Shown piece by piece: positions 23,114-31,213 of a stretch of DNA of 33,091 bases. Below the pieces are notes generated by a model. The model searched no databases. It was not told where the DNA came from and saw nothing but the letters and a program-made list of their open reading frames with translations. Origin of the DNA: an uncultured Bacteroidales bacterium. GTDB lineage: Bacteria; Bacteroidota; Bacteroidia; Bacteroidales; Muribaculaceae. How positions within the stretch are numbered: the first letter of the stretch is position 1; every line of letters starts with the position of its first letter. The stretch covers positions 1-33,091 of the forward strand of contig CACZHT010000048.1 of NCBI GenBank assembly GCA_902781045.1. The letters run 5' to 3'. Made by a program: the position numbers and the translations under genes.

Positions 23114-25351
23114 ATGAGAAAGATTTTGTTGCTCGCAGTCTGTCTGTTTGCTGCTCTGGCCGGTCACAGCCAGGACGTGGGTGGCCTCACCGAGGCCGAG
23201 CTTGACTCGATACTCAACGACACCACGTTCAAGCACCTGAGCGAAGTCGAGGTCAAAGCCATCCGCCCGCTGGTCAAGGCCGAGATTGACCGGTTGGCCT
23301 ACGACGTGCAGGGCGATGCCGACTCCAAGACCAGCACTGTGCTCGAGATGTTGCGCAAGGTGCCTCTGGTCACTGTCGATGCCGAGGATAACATCCGCGT
23401 CAAGGGGGCCACTAATTTCAGGATTTACAAGAACGGCCACCCCGACCCCAGCATATCCAGTAACCCCAAGGAGGTGCTCAAGGCTATCCCGGCCAGCATG
23501 ATCAAGCGCATCGAGGTAATCACCGAGCCGGGTGCCAAATATGATGCCGAGGGCGTGGGAGCCATCCTCAACATTGTGCTCAACGACAACACCGCCGTCA
23601 AGGGTGTCACGGGCACCATCGGGGCAGGCATCGACGAGACAGGGTCGCCCAATGCCAATGCCTACGTCACCACTCAAGTGGGGCGTTGGGTAACCAGTGT
23701 CAACTATGGCATGCATCACCGCAACCGTCATGGCAACAAGAGTTATGGCAAGCGTGAGCAGAACTATCTGGACGGGCATCAGTTGGCGATGAACAGCGAG
23801 AGTGAGTCGCGTGTCAATGTGCACTATGGCAACATCGAGTCGAGCTTCGAGGCCGACTCGCTCAACCTGCTTACCCTGTCGTTTGGTGGCTACTATTACA
23901 ACTACACCGGCGACAGCGACCAGTGGTGGCGCGCCACCGATGTGGCCGGCAGCCCAATGTACAGCTACACCGAGCATAGCCACATGCCGCTTAACAGTTA
24001 CTACAACTTCAATGGCCGCTTTGACTATGAGCATAAGACGCACACCAAGGGTGAAGCACTCACGTTGAGCTACATGCTCTCGACCTCTCGCAATCGCTCG
24101 GCCAGCGAGACCGTCTATCTCGACAAGGTTGACATGCCGGTGGACTACCCCGGCACCTACAACCACGGCAAGGAGAAATTCTGGGAGCACACCCTGCAAC
24201 TCGACTGGACGCGCCCCTTTGCCAAATACAATACCTTCGAGACGGGATTGAAGTATATCTACCGCTCCAACAACAGTAACAACCGTTTTGCCTACGACAG
24301 CGAGGGCATTGACCCGATTGTCACCCTGTTTGACCACTTGACACAGGTCGGTTCGGCCTACGCCAGTTACACCTATCGCAAGGGCAAGTGGAGTGCGCGT
24401 GCCGGACTGCGCTATGAGTGGAGCCACCTCAGCGGCAAGTATCCCGACGGAAAGGAGAAAAACTTCCACACCGACCTCAGCGACTGGGTGCCCAGTGCCA
24501 GCATCAACTATCAGATCACGATGATGCAGAGCCTCAAGCTGGCCTTTGCCACACGCATCTCGCGACCGGGCATCAACTACCTGAATCCGGCCGTCATCGA
24601 GACTCCCACCACCATGACCTATGGTAACTCGCACCTGAATAGCGCCCGCAACTACTCGCTGAGCCTGACCTATATGTTCATCAGTCCCAAGGTGACGTTT
24701 AACATCGTGCCGGGCTGCTCGTTCAGCAACAACGGCATCACCCAGGTGCAGTCGCGAGTCGACGGTATCGACCACACCACCTATGCCAACACACTCAGCA
24801 GCCGCAACTTTAACCTCAATGGCTATGTGCAATGGCAGGTGCTGGACGGCACCAGTCTGATGTTCAACGGCAATGTCGGGTATAACCACCTGCGCAGCAG
24901 TGACCTCAACCTGACCAACAAATATTGGGACTCGTTCTTCTACACCCAGTTGACACAGAAGTTGCCGTGGAAGTTGCGTCTCACGGCCAACGTGGGCGAG
25001 TGGACCGGAGGCGGCGATGGCCTGTACAGCAAGGGAACTACCTCATGGTTCTATGGTTTCGGGCTGCAGCGCTCGTTCCTCAAGGAAGACCGGTTGACAG
25101 TCAGGCTCAACGCACAGCGCCCGTTCTCGGGCCGATACAGCACGTGGCGCAACGACTTCACGCAAGGCGACTACACGGGTTTTGCAAGTCAGAGTTACAA
25201 GTCGCGTTCGTTCAGTATCTCTGTCAGTTACCGCTTCGGTTCGCTGCGCACGCAGGTCAAGAAGACCAATGCCACCATCGACAACAACGATGTGGTGGGT
25301 GGCAGCAGTGCCGGCGGTGGTGGCCAGCAGGGCGGCCAGCAAGGCCGCTGA
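23114..25351 (+). CDS. TonB-dependent-receptor-like outer-membrane beta-barrel (OMP_b-brl_3)
   Basis: 745 residues; the ATG at 23114 opens a signal peptide (MRKILLLAVCLFAALAGHSQ). Residues about 60-165 are a plug-like domain: TSTVLEMLRKVPLVTVD, IRVKGATNFRIYKNGHP, MIKRIEVITEPGAKYDAEG and AILNIVL. From about 170 to 725 an outer-membrane barrel follows with many alternating aromatic strands, ending YKSRSFSISVSYRFGSLR. Family members usually begin with a carboxypeptidase-regulatory-like domain of about 90 residues, which is missing here. After the last strand there is a Gly/Gln-rich extension (GGGGQQGGQQGR). Substrate import is probable but unknown. The cobalamin riboswitch 344 bases upstream might regulate it, but a terminator intervenes; AACATTTG at 23054-23061 is at best a weak promoter. 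Confidence 0.9.
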   Translation: MRKILLLAVCLFAALAGHSQDVGGLTEAELDSILNDTTFKHLSEVEVKAIRPLVKAEIDRLAYDVQGDADSKTSTVLEMLRKVPLVTVDAEDNIRVKGATNFRIYKNGHPDPSISSNPKEVLKAIPASMIKRIEVITEPGAKYDAEGVGAILNIVLNDNTAVKGVTGTIGAGIDETGSPNANAYVTTQVGRWVTSVNYGMHHRNRHGNKSYGKREQNYLDGHQLAMNSESESRVNVHYGNIESSFEADSLNLLTLSFGGYYYNYTGDSDQWWRATDVAGSPMYSYTEHSHMPLNSYYNFNGRFDYEHKTHTKGEALTLSYMLSTSRNRSASETVYLDKVDMPVDYPGTYNHGKEKFWEHTLQLDWTRPFAKYNTFETGLKYIYRSNNSNNRFAYDSEGIDPIVTLFDHLTQVGSAYASYTYRKGKWSARAGLRYEWSHLSGKYPDGKEKNFHTDLSDWVPSASINYQITMMQSLKLAFATRISRPGINYLNPAVIETPTTMTYGNSHLNSARNYSLSLTYMFISPKVTFNIVPGCSFSNNGITQVQSRVDGIDHTTYANTLSSRNFNLNGYVQWQVLDGTSLMFNGNVGYNHLRSSDLNLTNKYWDSFFYTQLTQKLPWKLRLTANVGEWTGGGDGLYSKGTTSWFYGFGLQRSFLKEDRLTVRLNAQRPFSGRYSTWRNDFTQGDYTGFASQSYKSRSFSISVSYRFGSLRTQVKKTNATIDNNDVVGGSSAGGGGQQGGQQGR

Positions 25352-25385
25352 CCTGACGCGACAGGCTTGGGAAAGCGCTATATGA

Positions 25386-25427
25386 AATTGGCGGCAAGGC
25401 ATATCATTGTGTGCCTTGCCGCCAATT
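25386..25427 (+). terminator. Perfect 16-bp hairpin after the barrel gene
   Basis: 25386-25401 is the exact reverse complement of 25412-25427, with a 10-base loop. It starts 34 bases past the stop. No run of T follows (ATAGTT), so it may act as an mRNA-stabilising hairpin as much as a terminator. Confidence 0.7.
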
Positions 25428-25541
25428 ATAGTTAGGGTTGTTATCTGAACAAATCGCTTAGTGTCAATGAATTGTTGATTCGGCTGCCGGCAAATAAAAA
25501 CTGCAAGGTTGCAGAATCTCGAGTGTGTTTTCAAGAGGTAG

Positions 25542-25549
25542 TAACTTTG
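25542..25549 (+). promoter_or_regulatory. -7 promoter box TAACTTTG for the vWA gene
   Basis: TAnnTTTG match 92 bases before the ATG at 25642. The bases in between show no other strong signal. Confidence 0.6.
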
Positions 25550-25641
25550 CATCGTCAATCGGATGGCGGCTGGCGGTTGTGGCGCAGCAGCGGCACCGTG
25601 ACAATAATTCACAGTTATCAACCCCAAAAATACAAACAACG

Positions 25642-26307
25642 ATGAAGACTAAGATTTACAATGTGATGATTCTGGACAAGAGCGGTTCGATGAGTTCAAT
25701 CGCTCGTCAGGCAGTGAGTGGTGTCAATGAGACCCTAGCCAGCATACGCAGCCAGCAGCTCAAAGACCCCAATCAGGAGAACTATGTGACCCTTGTGGCC
25801 TTCTGCGGTTGCGAGCGCAAGCTCATCTACGACCAGGTGCCCATCTCCGAAGTCAAGGACTTGACCGACCGTGACTACCGCCCCTGCTGCATGACACCGC
25901 TCTACGATGCCGTCGGCGAGACCATCACGCGCATCCATCAGGCCATCGAGGGGCGTGACAGCGCCGTGGCCGTCACCATCATCACCGACGGCTATGAGAA
26001 CGCGTCGCGCGAGTTCTCGCACAAGGCGGTCAAGGCGCTCATCGAGCAGTACAAGGAAGAAGGCTGGCTGTTTGCCTACATCGGTGCCGACCATGATGTC
26101 GAGGCCGTGGCATTCGACCTCTCGATCGACAATGCCATGCAGTTCGACAAGACCGTGGAGGGCACTCACGCGATGTTTGAGCGCAACAACGACTCGAGGA
26201 CAGTATGGGCCAAAGCGGTGTCGGCATGCCTGGCCGAACCCGGCATCTCGAAGGAGGAGAAGCTGGAGCGGCTCAAGAAGTCGAGCATGGGCTACTTTGA
26301 CAAGTAG
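25642..26307 (+). CDS. Stand-alone von Willebrand factor A (vWA) domain protein
   Basis: 221 residues, cytoplasmic (no signal or membrane helix). It is one vWA domain with a complete metal-ion-dependent adhesion site: DxSxS as Asp12-Lys-Ser14-Gly-Ser16 in ILDKSGSMSS, Thr85 in CMTPLYDAV, and Asp116 in TIITDGYEN. A charged C-terminal tail (EEKLERLKKSSMGYFDK) follows. It resembles the TerY-like or VWA_2 proteins that often act as partners of ATPases, kinases or stress systems. None of those partners lies beside it here. It has its own promoter at 25542 and a terminator at 26367-26402. The start is clear because the MIDAS motif begins 12 residues in. The partner and role are unknown. Confidence 0.92.
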   Translation: MKTKIYNVMILDKSGSMSSIARQAVSGVNETLASIRSQQLKDPNQENYVTLVAFCGCERKLIYDQVPISEVKDLTDRDYRPCCMTPLYDAVGETITRIHQAIEGRDSAVAVTIITDGYENASREFSHKAVKALIEQYKEEGWLFAYIGADHDVEAVAFDLSIDNAMQFDKTVEGTHAMFERNNDSRTVWAKAVSACLAEPGISKEEKLERLKKSSMGYFDK

Positions 26308-26325
26308 GCCGTAGCCACGCAGTAA

Positions 26326-26361
26326 TGCCTGAGACAACACACTGTGCCTGAAACAACACAC
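26326..26361 (+). repeat. Short direct repeat, 17 bases twice
   Basis: TGCCTGAGACAACACAC (26326-26342) and TGCCTGAAACAACACAC (26345-26361) differ at one base. They sit between the vWA stop and its terminator. Confidence 0.8.
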
Positions 26362-26366
26362 GCAAT

Positions 26367-26402
26367 CAGCCTGGCCGCAATGTGCAGCCAGGCTGTGTTT
26401 TT
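26367..26402 (+). terminator. Terminator of the vWA gene
   Basis: CAGCCTGGC (26367-26375) and GCCAGGCTG (26387-26395) form a perfect 9-bp stem with an 11-base loop, then TG and TTTTT. It separates convergent genes. Confidence 0.85.
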
Positions 26403-26419
26403 GCGCCGAGTTGGGCGGC

Positions 26420-27964
26420 CTACTTGGGGCTGAGTGTGACCAGCGGCACGAGCATCTCTTCCATCGAGATGCCGCCGTGCTGGAACGTGTCGCTGTAGTA
26501 CGACACGTAGTAGTTGTAGTTGTTGGGATAGGCCAGGAAGTCGTGGTTGAGCGCAAACACGTATGCCGTGCTGACGTTGGGGCAGGGCAGTCCGTAGCGC
26601 TGTGGCTTGAGGATCTCGTAGACCTGCTTGGAGTTGTAACTCAGGTTCTTGCCCAGCTTGTAACGCAGGTTGGCATTGGTGTTCTTGTCTCCGATGACCT
26701 TGACCGGGTTGTCCACGCGGATGGTGCCGTGGTCGGTGGTGACCACCACCTTGTAGCCCATCTCGGCCATTCGCTTGAAAATCTCGATGGCATAGCTTGT
26801 GCGGAACCACGACTCGGTGAGCGATCGGTAGGCGCTGTCGGTGTTGGCCAGCTCGCGTATCATCTTGCTCTCGGTGCGTGCGTGCGACATCATGTCCACA
26901 AAGTTGATGACAATCACGTTGAGGTCAAAGCTCTTGAGCGAGTTGAATCCTTGCAGCAGTTTCTCGCCGCTGGCCACGTCGTTCACCTTATTATAAGAGA
27001 AGTGCACCTTGCGGCGATATCGGTCGAGCAAGGTCTGGATGAGTGGTGCCTCGTTGACGTTCTTTCCCTCCTCCGAGTCTTCGTCGACCCACAGGTCGGG
27101 AAACATCCGCTCGATGTCGATGGGCATCAGCCCCGAGAAGATGGCGTTGCGGGCATACTGTGTAGCTGTTGGCAGGATGGTAGTGTACAGCTCCTCCTGG
27201 GCGATGTTGTAGTAGTCGGCCAGCAGCGGGCTGATGGTCTTCCACTGGTCGAGTCGGAAGTTGTCAATCACCACAAAGAACACTTTCTCTCCCTTGTCAA
27301 GCAAGGGCAGCACGCGGCTCTTGAACACGTCGTTGCTGCGGATGGGGTGGTTGTCGGTGGTGACCCATGTCTCATAGTTGCGTCTGACAAACTTGCAGAA
27401 GGCGGCGTTAGCCTCGTCCTTCTGCATTTTGAGCATGTCGGCCATGCCGGTGTCATTGGCGCTCAGAGTCAGTTCCCAGCGCACCAGGGTGGTGTAGAGC
27501 GCATACCAGTCTTCGATGGTCTGCGCTGTGCCGATTTGCTGGCTGATGTTCATGAACTCCTGGCGGTAGTCGCCTGCCACCTTCTCGGTCACCAGTTCGG
27601 TGCTGTGCAGGTTTTTCTTGATTGACAGGAGAATCTGCATGGGGTTGACCGGCTTGATCAGGTAGTCGGCAATCTCGCTGCCGATGGCCTGGTTCATGAT
27701 GTTCTCCTCCTCGCTCTTGGTGATCATGATTACCGGCACGGTGGGTTGTGCAATCTTGATGCGCTGCAGGGCTTCCAGGCCGCTGATGCCCGGCATGTTC
27801 TCGTCCAGGATGATGAGGTCGAAGTTCTGCCCCTCGATGGTGTCGAGTGCGTCGCGTCCGTTGGTGACGGTGACCACGTCATAGCCCTTGTTGTTCAGGA
27901 ACATGATGTGTGGGCGCAACAGGTCAATCTCGTCATCGGCCCAGAGTATGGTGATTTTGCTCAT
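26420..27964 (-). CDS. porX: PorX-like response regulator with PglZ phosphatase domain
   Basis: 514 residues. The receiver domain (1-120) has acidic pocket Asp10-Asp11, phospho-acceptor Asp54 (LIILDENMPG), Thr82 and Lys104 (YLIKPVNP). A helical linker follows to about 215. The rest is an alkaline-phosphatase-superfamily PglZ domain: VVIDNFRLDQW (Asp234), the active-site threonine region ILPTATQYARNAIFSG (Thr266/Thr268), NFVDMMSHAR and VVTTDHGTIRV. Porphyromonas PorX has the same architecture; with sensor PorY and sigma factor SigP it controls type IX secretion genes, and its PglZ domain cleaves oligonucleotide substrates. No porY lies beside it. Outside T9SS organisms, homologues exist throughout Bacteroidetes, so the regulatory target here is inference. 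The zinc-ribbon gene upstream on the same strand ends 63 bases before its start. Confidence 0.93.
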   Translation of the reverse strand: MSKITILWADDEIDLLRPHIMFLNNKGYDVVTVTNGRDALDTIEGQNFDLIILDENMPGISGLEALQRIKIAQPTVPVIMITKSEEENIMNQAIGSEIADYLIKPVNPMQILLSIKKNLHSTELVTEKVAGDYRQEFMNISQQIGTAQTIEDWYALYTTLVRWELTLSANDTGMADMLKMQKDEANAAFCKFVRRNYETWVTTDNHPIRSNDVFKSRVLPLLDKGEKVFFVVIDNFRLDQWKTISPLLADYYNIAQEELYTTILPTATQYARNAIFSGLMPIDIERMFPDLWVDEDSEEGKNVNEAPLIQTLLDRYRRKVHFSYNKVNDVASGEKLLQGFNSLKSFDLNVIVINFVDMMSHARTESKMIRELANTDSAYRSLTESWFRTSYAIEIFKRMAEMGYKVVVTTDHGTIRVDNPVKVIGDKNTNANLRYKLGKNLSYNSKQVYEILKPQRYGLPCPNVSTAYVFALNHDFLAYPNNYNYYVSYYSDTFQHGGISMEEMLVPLVTLSPK

Positions 27965-28027
27965 TGATTTTTGATTGTTGAGGGTGGTTCTATGTGAGTT
28001 TGTGCCGCCAGCTCGTGGCGATGGGTG

Positions 28028-28588
28028 CTACAGCCGCATGGCGTGGTAGATGATGAAAGCCAGCAGAGCCAGCAATGCCAGAATGACTGCAATGGCGAAC
28101 GCCTGGAAACCGATGCTTGCCGGTTCGTTCTCGCGTTGTTGCACCAGGCGGTAGCTCGGGATCATGGGCTTCCAGTCAAAGCCCTGTGGTGATTCGTTGC
28201 TGTGCGGCGTGTGATTGTTCGTTGACTTGCCGGCATGCCGTTGTGATGTGCGTGGCCGGTGATGGTTTGTGTCGGGTCGGCTGTCGTATGACGGCTGTTT
28301 GGTCTGCTGCAGGCCGCTCGGCTCGTGTCGCAGGCTTCCGCCGCAGTAGGGGCAGTAGTTGATGCCGTGGCTGATGTCCTGGCCGATGTCCTGGCCGCAG
28401 TGTGGGCAGAAATGCTTGCTGGGTTGCTGGGTCTGGTTGGGCTGTGCTGGCACGGCAGGCAATGTGCCTGCCTCTACCGCCTGATAGGCATTGAGGCATT
28501 GTGGACACACCACCAACCCGTCGCGCAACGAGAGCTCCTCGAGCGAGACGGTCATCACCTTACCGCACTGTGGACAAGTTGTCTGCAC
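28028..28588 (-). CDS. Zinc-ribbon protein with C-terminal membrane anchor
   Basis: 186 residues. Four CPxC knuckles make two zinc ribbons: CPQC at 5-8 with CPQC at 28-31, and CPHC at 61-64 with CPYC at 79-82. The first resembles the MJ0042-type N-terminal ribbon. A low-complexity polar linker rich in H, N, Q and S (about 88-150) leads to a single membrane helix near the end (GFQAFAIAVILALLALLAFI, about 159-180). The ribbons would sit in the cytoplasm. The role is unknown; small ribbon-anchor proteins of this type often bind nucleic acid or partner proteins. It is upstream of porX with a 63-base gap, so co-transcription is plausible. A -7 box lies at 28649-28656. Confidence 0.85.
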   Translation of the reverse strand: MQTTCPQCGKVMTVSLEELSLRDGLVVCPQCLNAYQAVEAGTLPAVPAQPNQTQQPSKHFCPHCGQDIGQDISHGINYCPYCGGSLRHEPSGLQQTKQPSYDSRPDTNHHRPRTSQRHAGKSTNNHTPHSNESPQGFDWKPMIPSYRLVQQRENEPASIGFQAFAIAVILALLALLAFIIYHAMRL

Positions 28589-28618
28589 AATAGTTTGTTG
28601 TTTAGTTCTCTGGAAATA

Positions 28619-28645
28619 CTAGATGCTCTAGGCGCTCTAGAAATG
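28619..28645 (-). repeat. Three 9-base CTAG-containing units
   Basis: CTAGATGCT, CTAGGCGCT and CTAGAAATG follow one another without gaps. They fall in the 5' leader of the zinc-ribbon gene, between its -7 box and its start codon. Confidence 0.6.
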
Positions 28646-28648
28646 TCA

Positions 28649-28656
28649 CAAAATTA
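28649..28656 (-). promoter_or_regulatory. -7 promoter box TAATTTTG for the zinc-ribbon gene and possibly porX
   Basis: TAATTTTG on the minus strand, 60 bases before the ATG at 28588. No -33 TTTG at the expected distance. Confidence 0.55.
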
Positions 28657-28740
28657 CTGCAAAAAAGTGGATTAAGCCCTATCGTGAGTGCAAAAAACGC
28701 TAAAAAACGCCCCAAATCAAAAATATTTTGCATTTCTTAA

Positions 28741-28770
28741 TTGTCGGTTGTCAAGTTTTTACTACTTTTG
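28741..28770 (+). promoter_or_regulatory. Promoter of the TPR protein (TTG-N19-TACTTTTG)
   Basis: TTG at 28741-28743, 19 bases, TACTTTTG at 28763-28770, with the ATG at 28822. Confidence 0.75.
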
Positions 28771-28821
28771 CAAGTCGTTTCGACAAGTGACACCGAAAAC
28801 AATAGAATATAAGATAGAACA

Positions 28822-29502
28822 ATGGCAAAGAAAAACAATGAACCCGTGCGCACAACACTCGAGGAGGTCAATGAGTCTCTCTCGACCGCCGCACAACGTC
28901 TGGAGGACAACAAGAAGTACATTTATTGGGCCCTGGGCGCCGCAGCAGTGCTTGTGCTGCTGGTGGCGGGATATGTCTATGGCATCCACAACCCCAATGT
29001 CAACAAAGCTAAGGAACTGATAGGCAAGGCAGACTTGGAGATGTTGCAGCAAGACACCGTCAACGCACTCAAGGACTACGAGAAGGTGGTGGACACCTAC
29101 AGCAACAAGCCCGCCGAGCGTGCTGCATTCAATGCTGCCATCATCCTCTATCAGCAGGGAAAGAACAAGGAGGCAGCACAGTATCTTGAGAAGTATGACC
29201 CCGAGGGCAACCTGGTGGGTCCGGCTTCGCAGTCGCTGTTGGGTGACTGCTATGTCAACCTCAAGCAGTATGACAAGGCTGTCGCCGCCTTCGACAAGGC
29301 CGTCAAGCTGGCAGGCGACAACGAGGTCTATGCACCCACGTTCATGCTCAAGAAGGCAACTGTCCTGCATGCGCAGAAGAAGTATGCCGACGAGGTGAAG
29401 ATTTATGAAACCATTCGCGACAAATATCCCCAGTATGCTCAGGTCTACCAGGTCAATATGGACAAGTATATCGAGCGTGCTAAGGCAATGGCCGGCGAAT
29501 GA
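28822..29502 (+). CDS. Membrane-anchored tetratricopeptide repeat protein
   Basis: 226 residues. A charged cytoplasmic head (1-33, with ALEDN-type helix) is followed by one membrane helix (about 34-54, YWALGAAAVLVLLVAGYVYG) and then TPR repeats. The repeats are visible at ALKDYEKVVDTY, RAAFNAAIILYQQGKNKEAAQYL, LGDCYVNLKQYDKAVAAFDKAVKL and LKKATVLHAQKKYADEVKIYETI. The topology (N-in, TPR outside) is like E. coli YfgM, a chaperone-associated protein of the Sec translocon, though sequence similarity is only general. Nearly every sequenced Bacteroidales genome has such a gene. It is monocistronic with promoter 28741-28770 and terminator 29542-29577. The start is set by the promoter and the membrane helix. 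Its partner is unknown. Confidence 0.88.
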   Translation: MAKKNNEPVRTTLEEVNESLSTAAQRLEDNKKYIYWALGAAAVLVLLVAGYVYGIHNPNVNKAKELIGKADLEMLQQDTVNALKDYEKVVDTYSNKPAERAAFNAAIILYQQGKNKEAAQYLEKYDPEGNLVGPASQSLLGDCYVNLKQYDKAVAAFDKAVKLAGDNEVYAPTFMLKKATVLHAQKKYADEVKIYETIRDKYPQYAQVYQVNMDKYIERAKAMAGE

Positions 29503-29541
29503 ATATTGATGGTTAATAAAATCTGAAAAATTCTTTAGATG

Positions 29542-29577
29542 GAGGGCTGGCACGTGATGTGTCAGGCCTCTTTTGTT
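29542..29577 (+). terminator. Terminator of the TPR gene
   Basis: GAGGGCTGGCAC (29542-29553) pairs with GTGTCAGGCCTC (29559-29570) apart from one mismatch and one G-U, then TTTTGTTTT. It ends 11 bases before the tsaE start, so tsaE must have its own promoter, which I cannot place. Confidence 0.75.
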
Positions 29578-29587
29578 TTAAGAGACT

Positions 29588-30022
29588 ATGAAGATTGAGA
29601 TCAATATCCCGTCGCTTGCGGCACTGGACGAGGCCGCTCGGCAATTCATGGCCCACATGGGCGACTATACGGTCTATGGCTTCTACGGACAGATGGGAGC
29701 CGGCAAGACCACGTTTATCAACGCGCTGTGCCGCGCCCTGGGCGTGGAGAGTGACATGACCGGCTCACCGTCGTTTGCCATCATCAACGAGTATCGCAGT
29801 GACACCACGGCCGAGCTGATTTATCACTTCGACTGCTATCGCCTCGAGAGCGAGGCAGAGGCAGTGGATATCGGCACAGAGGACTACCTGGACAGTGGTG
29901 CGGTCTGCCTGATTGAGTGGCCTGAGCGCATCGACGCACTCCTGCCCGACGACATGGTGCGGGTTGACATCACGGTGCGAGACGATGACACTCGTCTGCT
30001 GACCATGACCTTCCCCGAGTGA
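29588..30022 (+). CDS. tsaE: tRNA t6A synthesis ATPase TsaE
   Basis: 144 residues, family length. Walker A GQMGAGKT at 34-41 is followed by TTFINALCRALG, the family block SPSFAIINEY, and the late motif IEWPERID. TsaE binds the TsaB-TsaD complex and its ATPase drives turnover of threonylcarbamoyl-adenosine synthesis at A37 of ANN-decoding tRNAs, in the cytoplasm. The gene is essential in most bacteria. It stands alone between a terminator and a repeat array. Confidence 0.96.
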   Translation: MKIEINIPSLAALDEAARQFMAHMGDYTVYGFYGQMGAGKTTFINALCRALGVESDMTGSPSFAIINEYRSDTTAELIYHFDCYRLESEAEAVDIGTEDYLDSGAVCLIEWPERIDALLPDDMVRVDITVRDDDTRLLTMTFPE

Positions 30023-30023
30023 G

Positions 30024-30340
30024 CAATGCACGATGACTGCCTGGCAGCTTCCCCTCCCCTTTCACAAAGGGGAGGGGTTAGGGGTGGGGTTTGGAGGCAG
30101 CTATAATTATAAAAATGTGGCAAAACTTGCTCGTTGCAAACCCCACCCCCGGCCCCTCCCCTTTGAGAAAGGGGAGGGGAGGCTGAGGATGCTCGTCAGG
30201 CAGAGGGAAACCCCACCCCCGGCCCCTCCCCTTTGAGAAAGGGGAGGGGAGGCTTGAGGATGCTCGCCAGGCAGTCATTGTGCATTGCTTGCAAACCCCA
30301 CCCCCGGCCCCTCCCCTTTGGGAAAGGGGAGGGGAGGCTT
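30024..30340. repeat. Array of four G-run modules with palindromic cores
   Basis: Four modules at about 30051-30093, 30136-30182, 30206-30254 and 30291-30340 share the core CCCCTCCCC, TTT, 2-3 bases, AAA, GGGGAGGGG. The first has GGGGAGGGGTTAGGGGTGGGG on the plus strand. The other three are inverted and have the CCG-spaced version on the minus strand. Each has four G-runs in a row and could fold as a G-quadruplex. They are separated by short related spacers (GAGGATGCTCG[TC]CAGGCAG). The GCAATGCACGATG..CTGCCTGGCAGCTTC flank before the first module recurs at 32878-32911. Such G-run repeats are widespread between genes in Bacteroidetes. The rest of the gap, 30341-30422, shows only a 10-mer AATCGCTGAA at 30350 and no clear promoter. 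Confidence 0.9.
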
Positions 30341-30422
30341 GCTGGAACCAATCGCTGAACAGATACATTTTTCGTTTAATTCGTTGTTGTGGATCAGGTA
30401 TGTGATTCGTAAAATCTTTGTT

Positions 30423-31172
30423 ATGGCGAAATATATCAAGTTGGCGCAAGTCGAGTCGACCAACACCTATTTATTGCAGGTGGCCGGGGAACTGCCCGGC
30501 GCAACCGTCATTTATACGCCTTGCCAGACGGCCGGGCGCGGGCAGAAGGGTAACCGCTGGCTGGCGCAGCCAGGCATGAACGCTACGTTCAGCTACCTCT
30601 ACAAGCCGCAAGGCATCGCGGCACGCCAGCAGTTCTGTATCAGCGAGGCGGCTGCCCTGGCAGTGGCCACGGTGCTGAACGCGGAGTGCGGTCAGCCGAT
30701 AACGGTCAAGTGGCCCAACGACATCTATCACGGCGACCGCAAGATTTGTGGCATGCTCATTGAGAACTCGCTGCAGGGTCGACAGGTCGACTACTCGGTC
30801 ATCGGCATTGGCATCAATGTCAACCAGCGAGAGTTTGACCCATACGCTCCCAACCCCACGTCGCTGTCACTGGTCACCGGTTGCGACCATGACCCCTATC
30901 AAGTGATGCGCAAGGTGTGCGACTGCTTGGAGCAGCTGCTGGCACGTGTTGAGCGCGAGGGTACACAAGCCCTTCATGCCGACTATTTGTCAGTGCTTTA
31001 TCGCCGTGACGGACAGCCACATGCGTTTTCGTTGCCCGATGGCACGGAATTTGCAGCAACCCTCATTGATGTGGCTCCCGACGGGATGTTGTCATTGCGT
31101 CACACTGACGGGTCGCTGCATCACTATGCCTTCAAGCAAGTGGCCTTCTTGATTGACAACTCAAGGCTCTGA
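30423..31172 (+). CDS. birA: Biotin--[acetyl-CoA-carboxylase] ligase (BirA, catalytic form)
   Basis: 249 residues from the ATG at 30423; a longer reading would translate the G-run repeat and is rejected. The class II tRNA-synthetase-like core has the biotinyl-AMP loop GRGQKGNRW (38-46), the biotin-binding KWPNDIY (96-102) and GIGINVN. A small SH3-like C-terminal domain (about 205-249) follows. The N-terminal DNA-binding domain of the E. coli type is absent, so it is a ligase only and does not repress biotin genes. It charges the biotin carrier of acyl-CoA carboxylases using ATP. It is the first of three genes that seem co-transcribed: the LOG gene begins 41 bases later and pduO overlaps LOG by 4. 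Confidence 0.95.
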   Translation: MAKYIKLAQVESTNTYLLQVAGELPGATVIYTPCQTAGRGQKGNRWLAQPGMNATFSYLYKPQGIAARQQFCISEAAALAVATVLNAECGQPITVKWPNDIYHGDRKICGMLIENSLQGRQVDYSVIGIGINVNQREFDPYAPNPTSLSLVTGCDHDPYQVMRKVCDCLEQLLARVEREGTQALHADYLSVLYRRDGQPHAFSLPDGTEFAATLIDVAPDGMLSLRHTDGSLHHYAFKQVAFLIDNSRL

Positions 31173-31213
31173 AGTAGTTTACTAAAGGAATTTTAATTAT
31201 TAATCATTCGCTG

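Noticed and set aside
23084..24889. Minus-strand frame of about 600 codons opposite the barrel gene
   Set aside because: It is antisense to a clear outer-membrane barrel, with valine/histidine/glycine-rich composition typical of shadow translation.
30024..30340. CRISPR array
   Set aside because: The repeats are G-run palindromes in both orientations with similar short spacers of uneven length, and no cas gene is near.
30285..30422. Longer N-terminus for birA
   Set aside because: The extra 46 residues would translate a G-run repeat; family alignment starts at MAKYIKL (30423).
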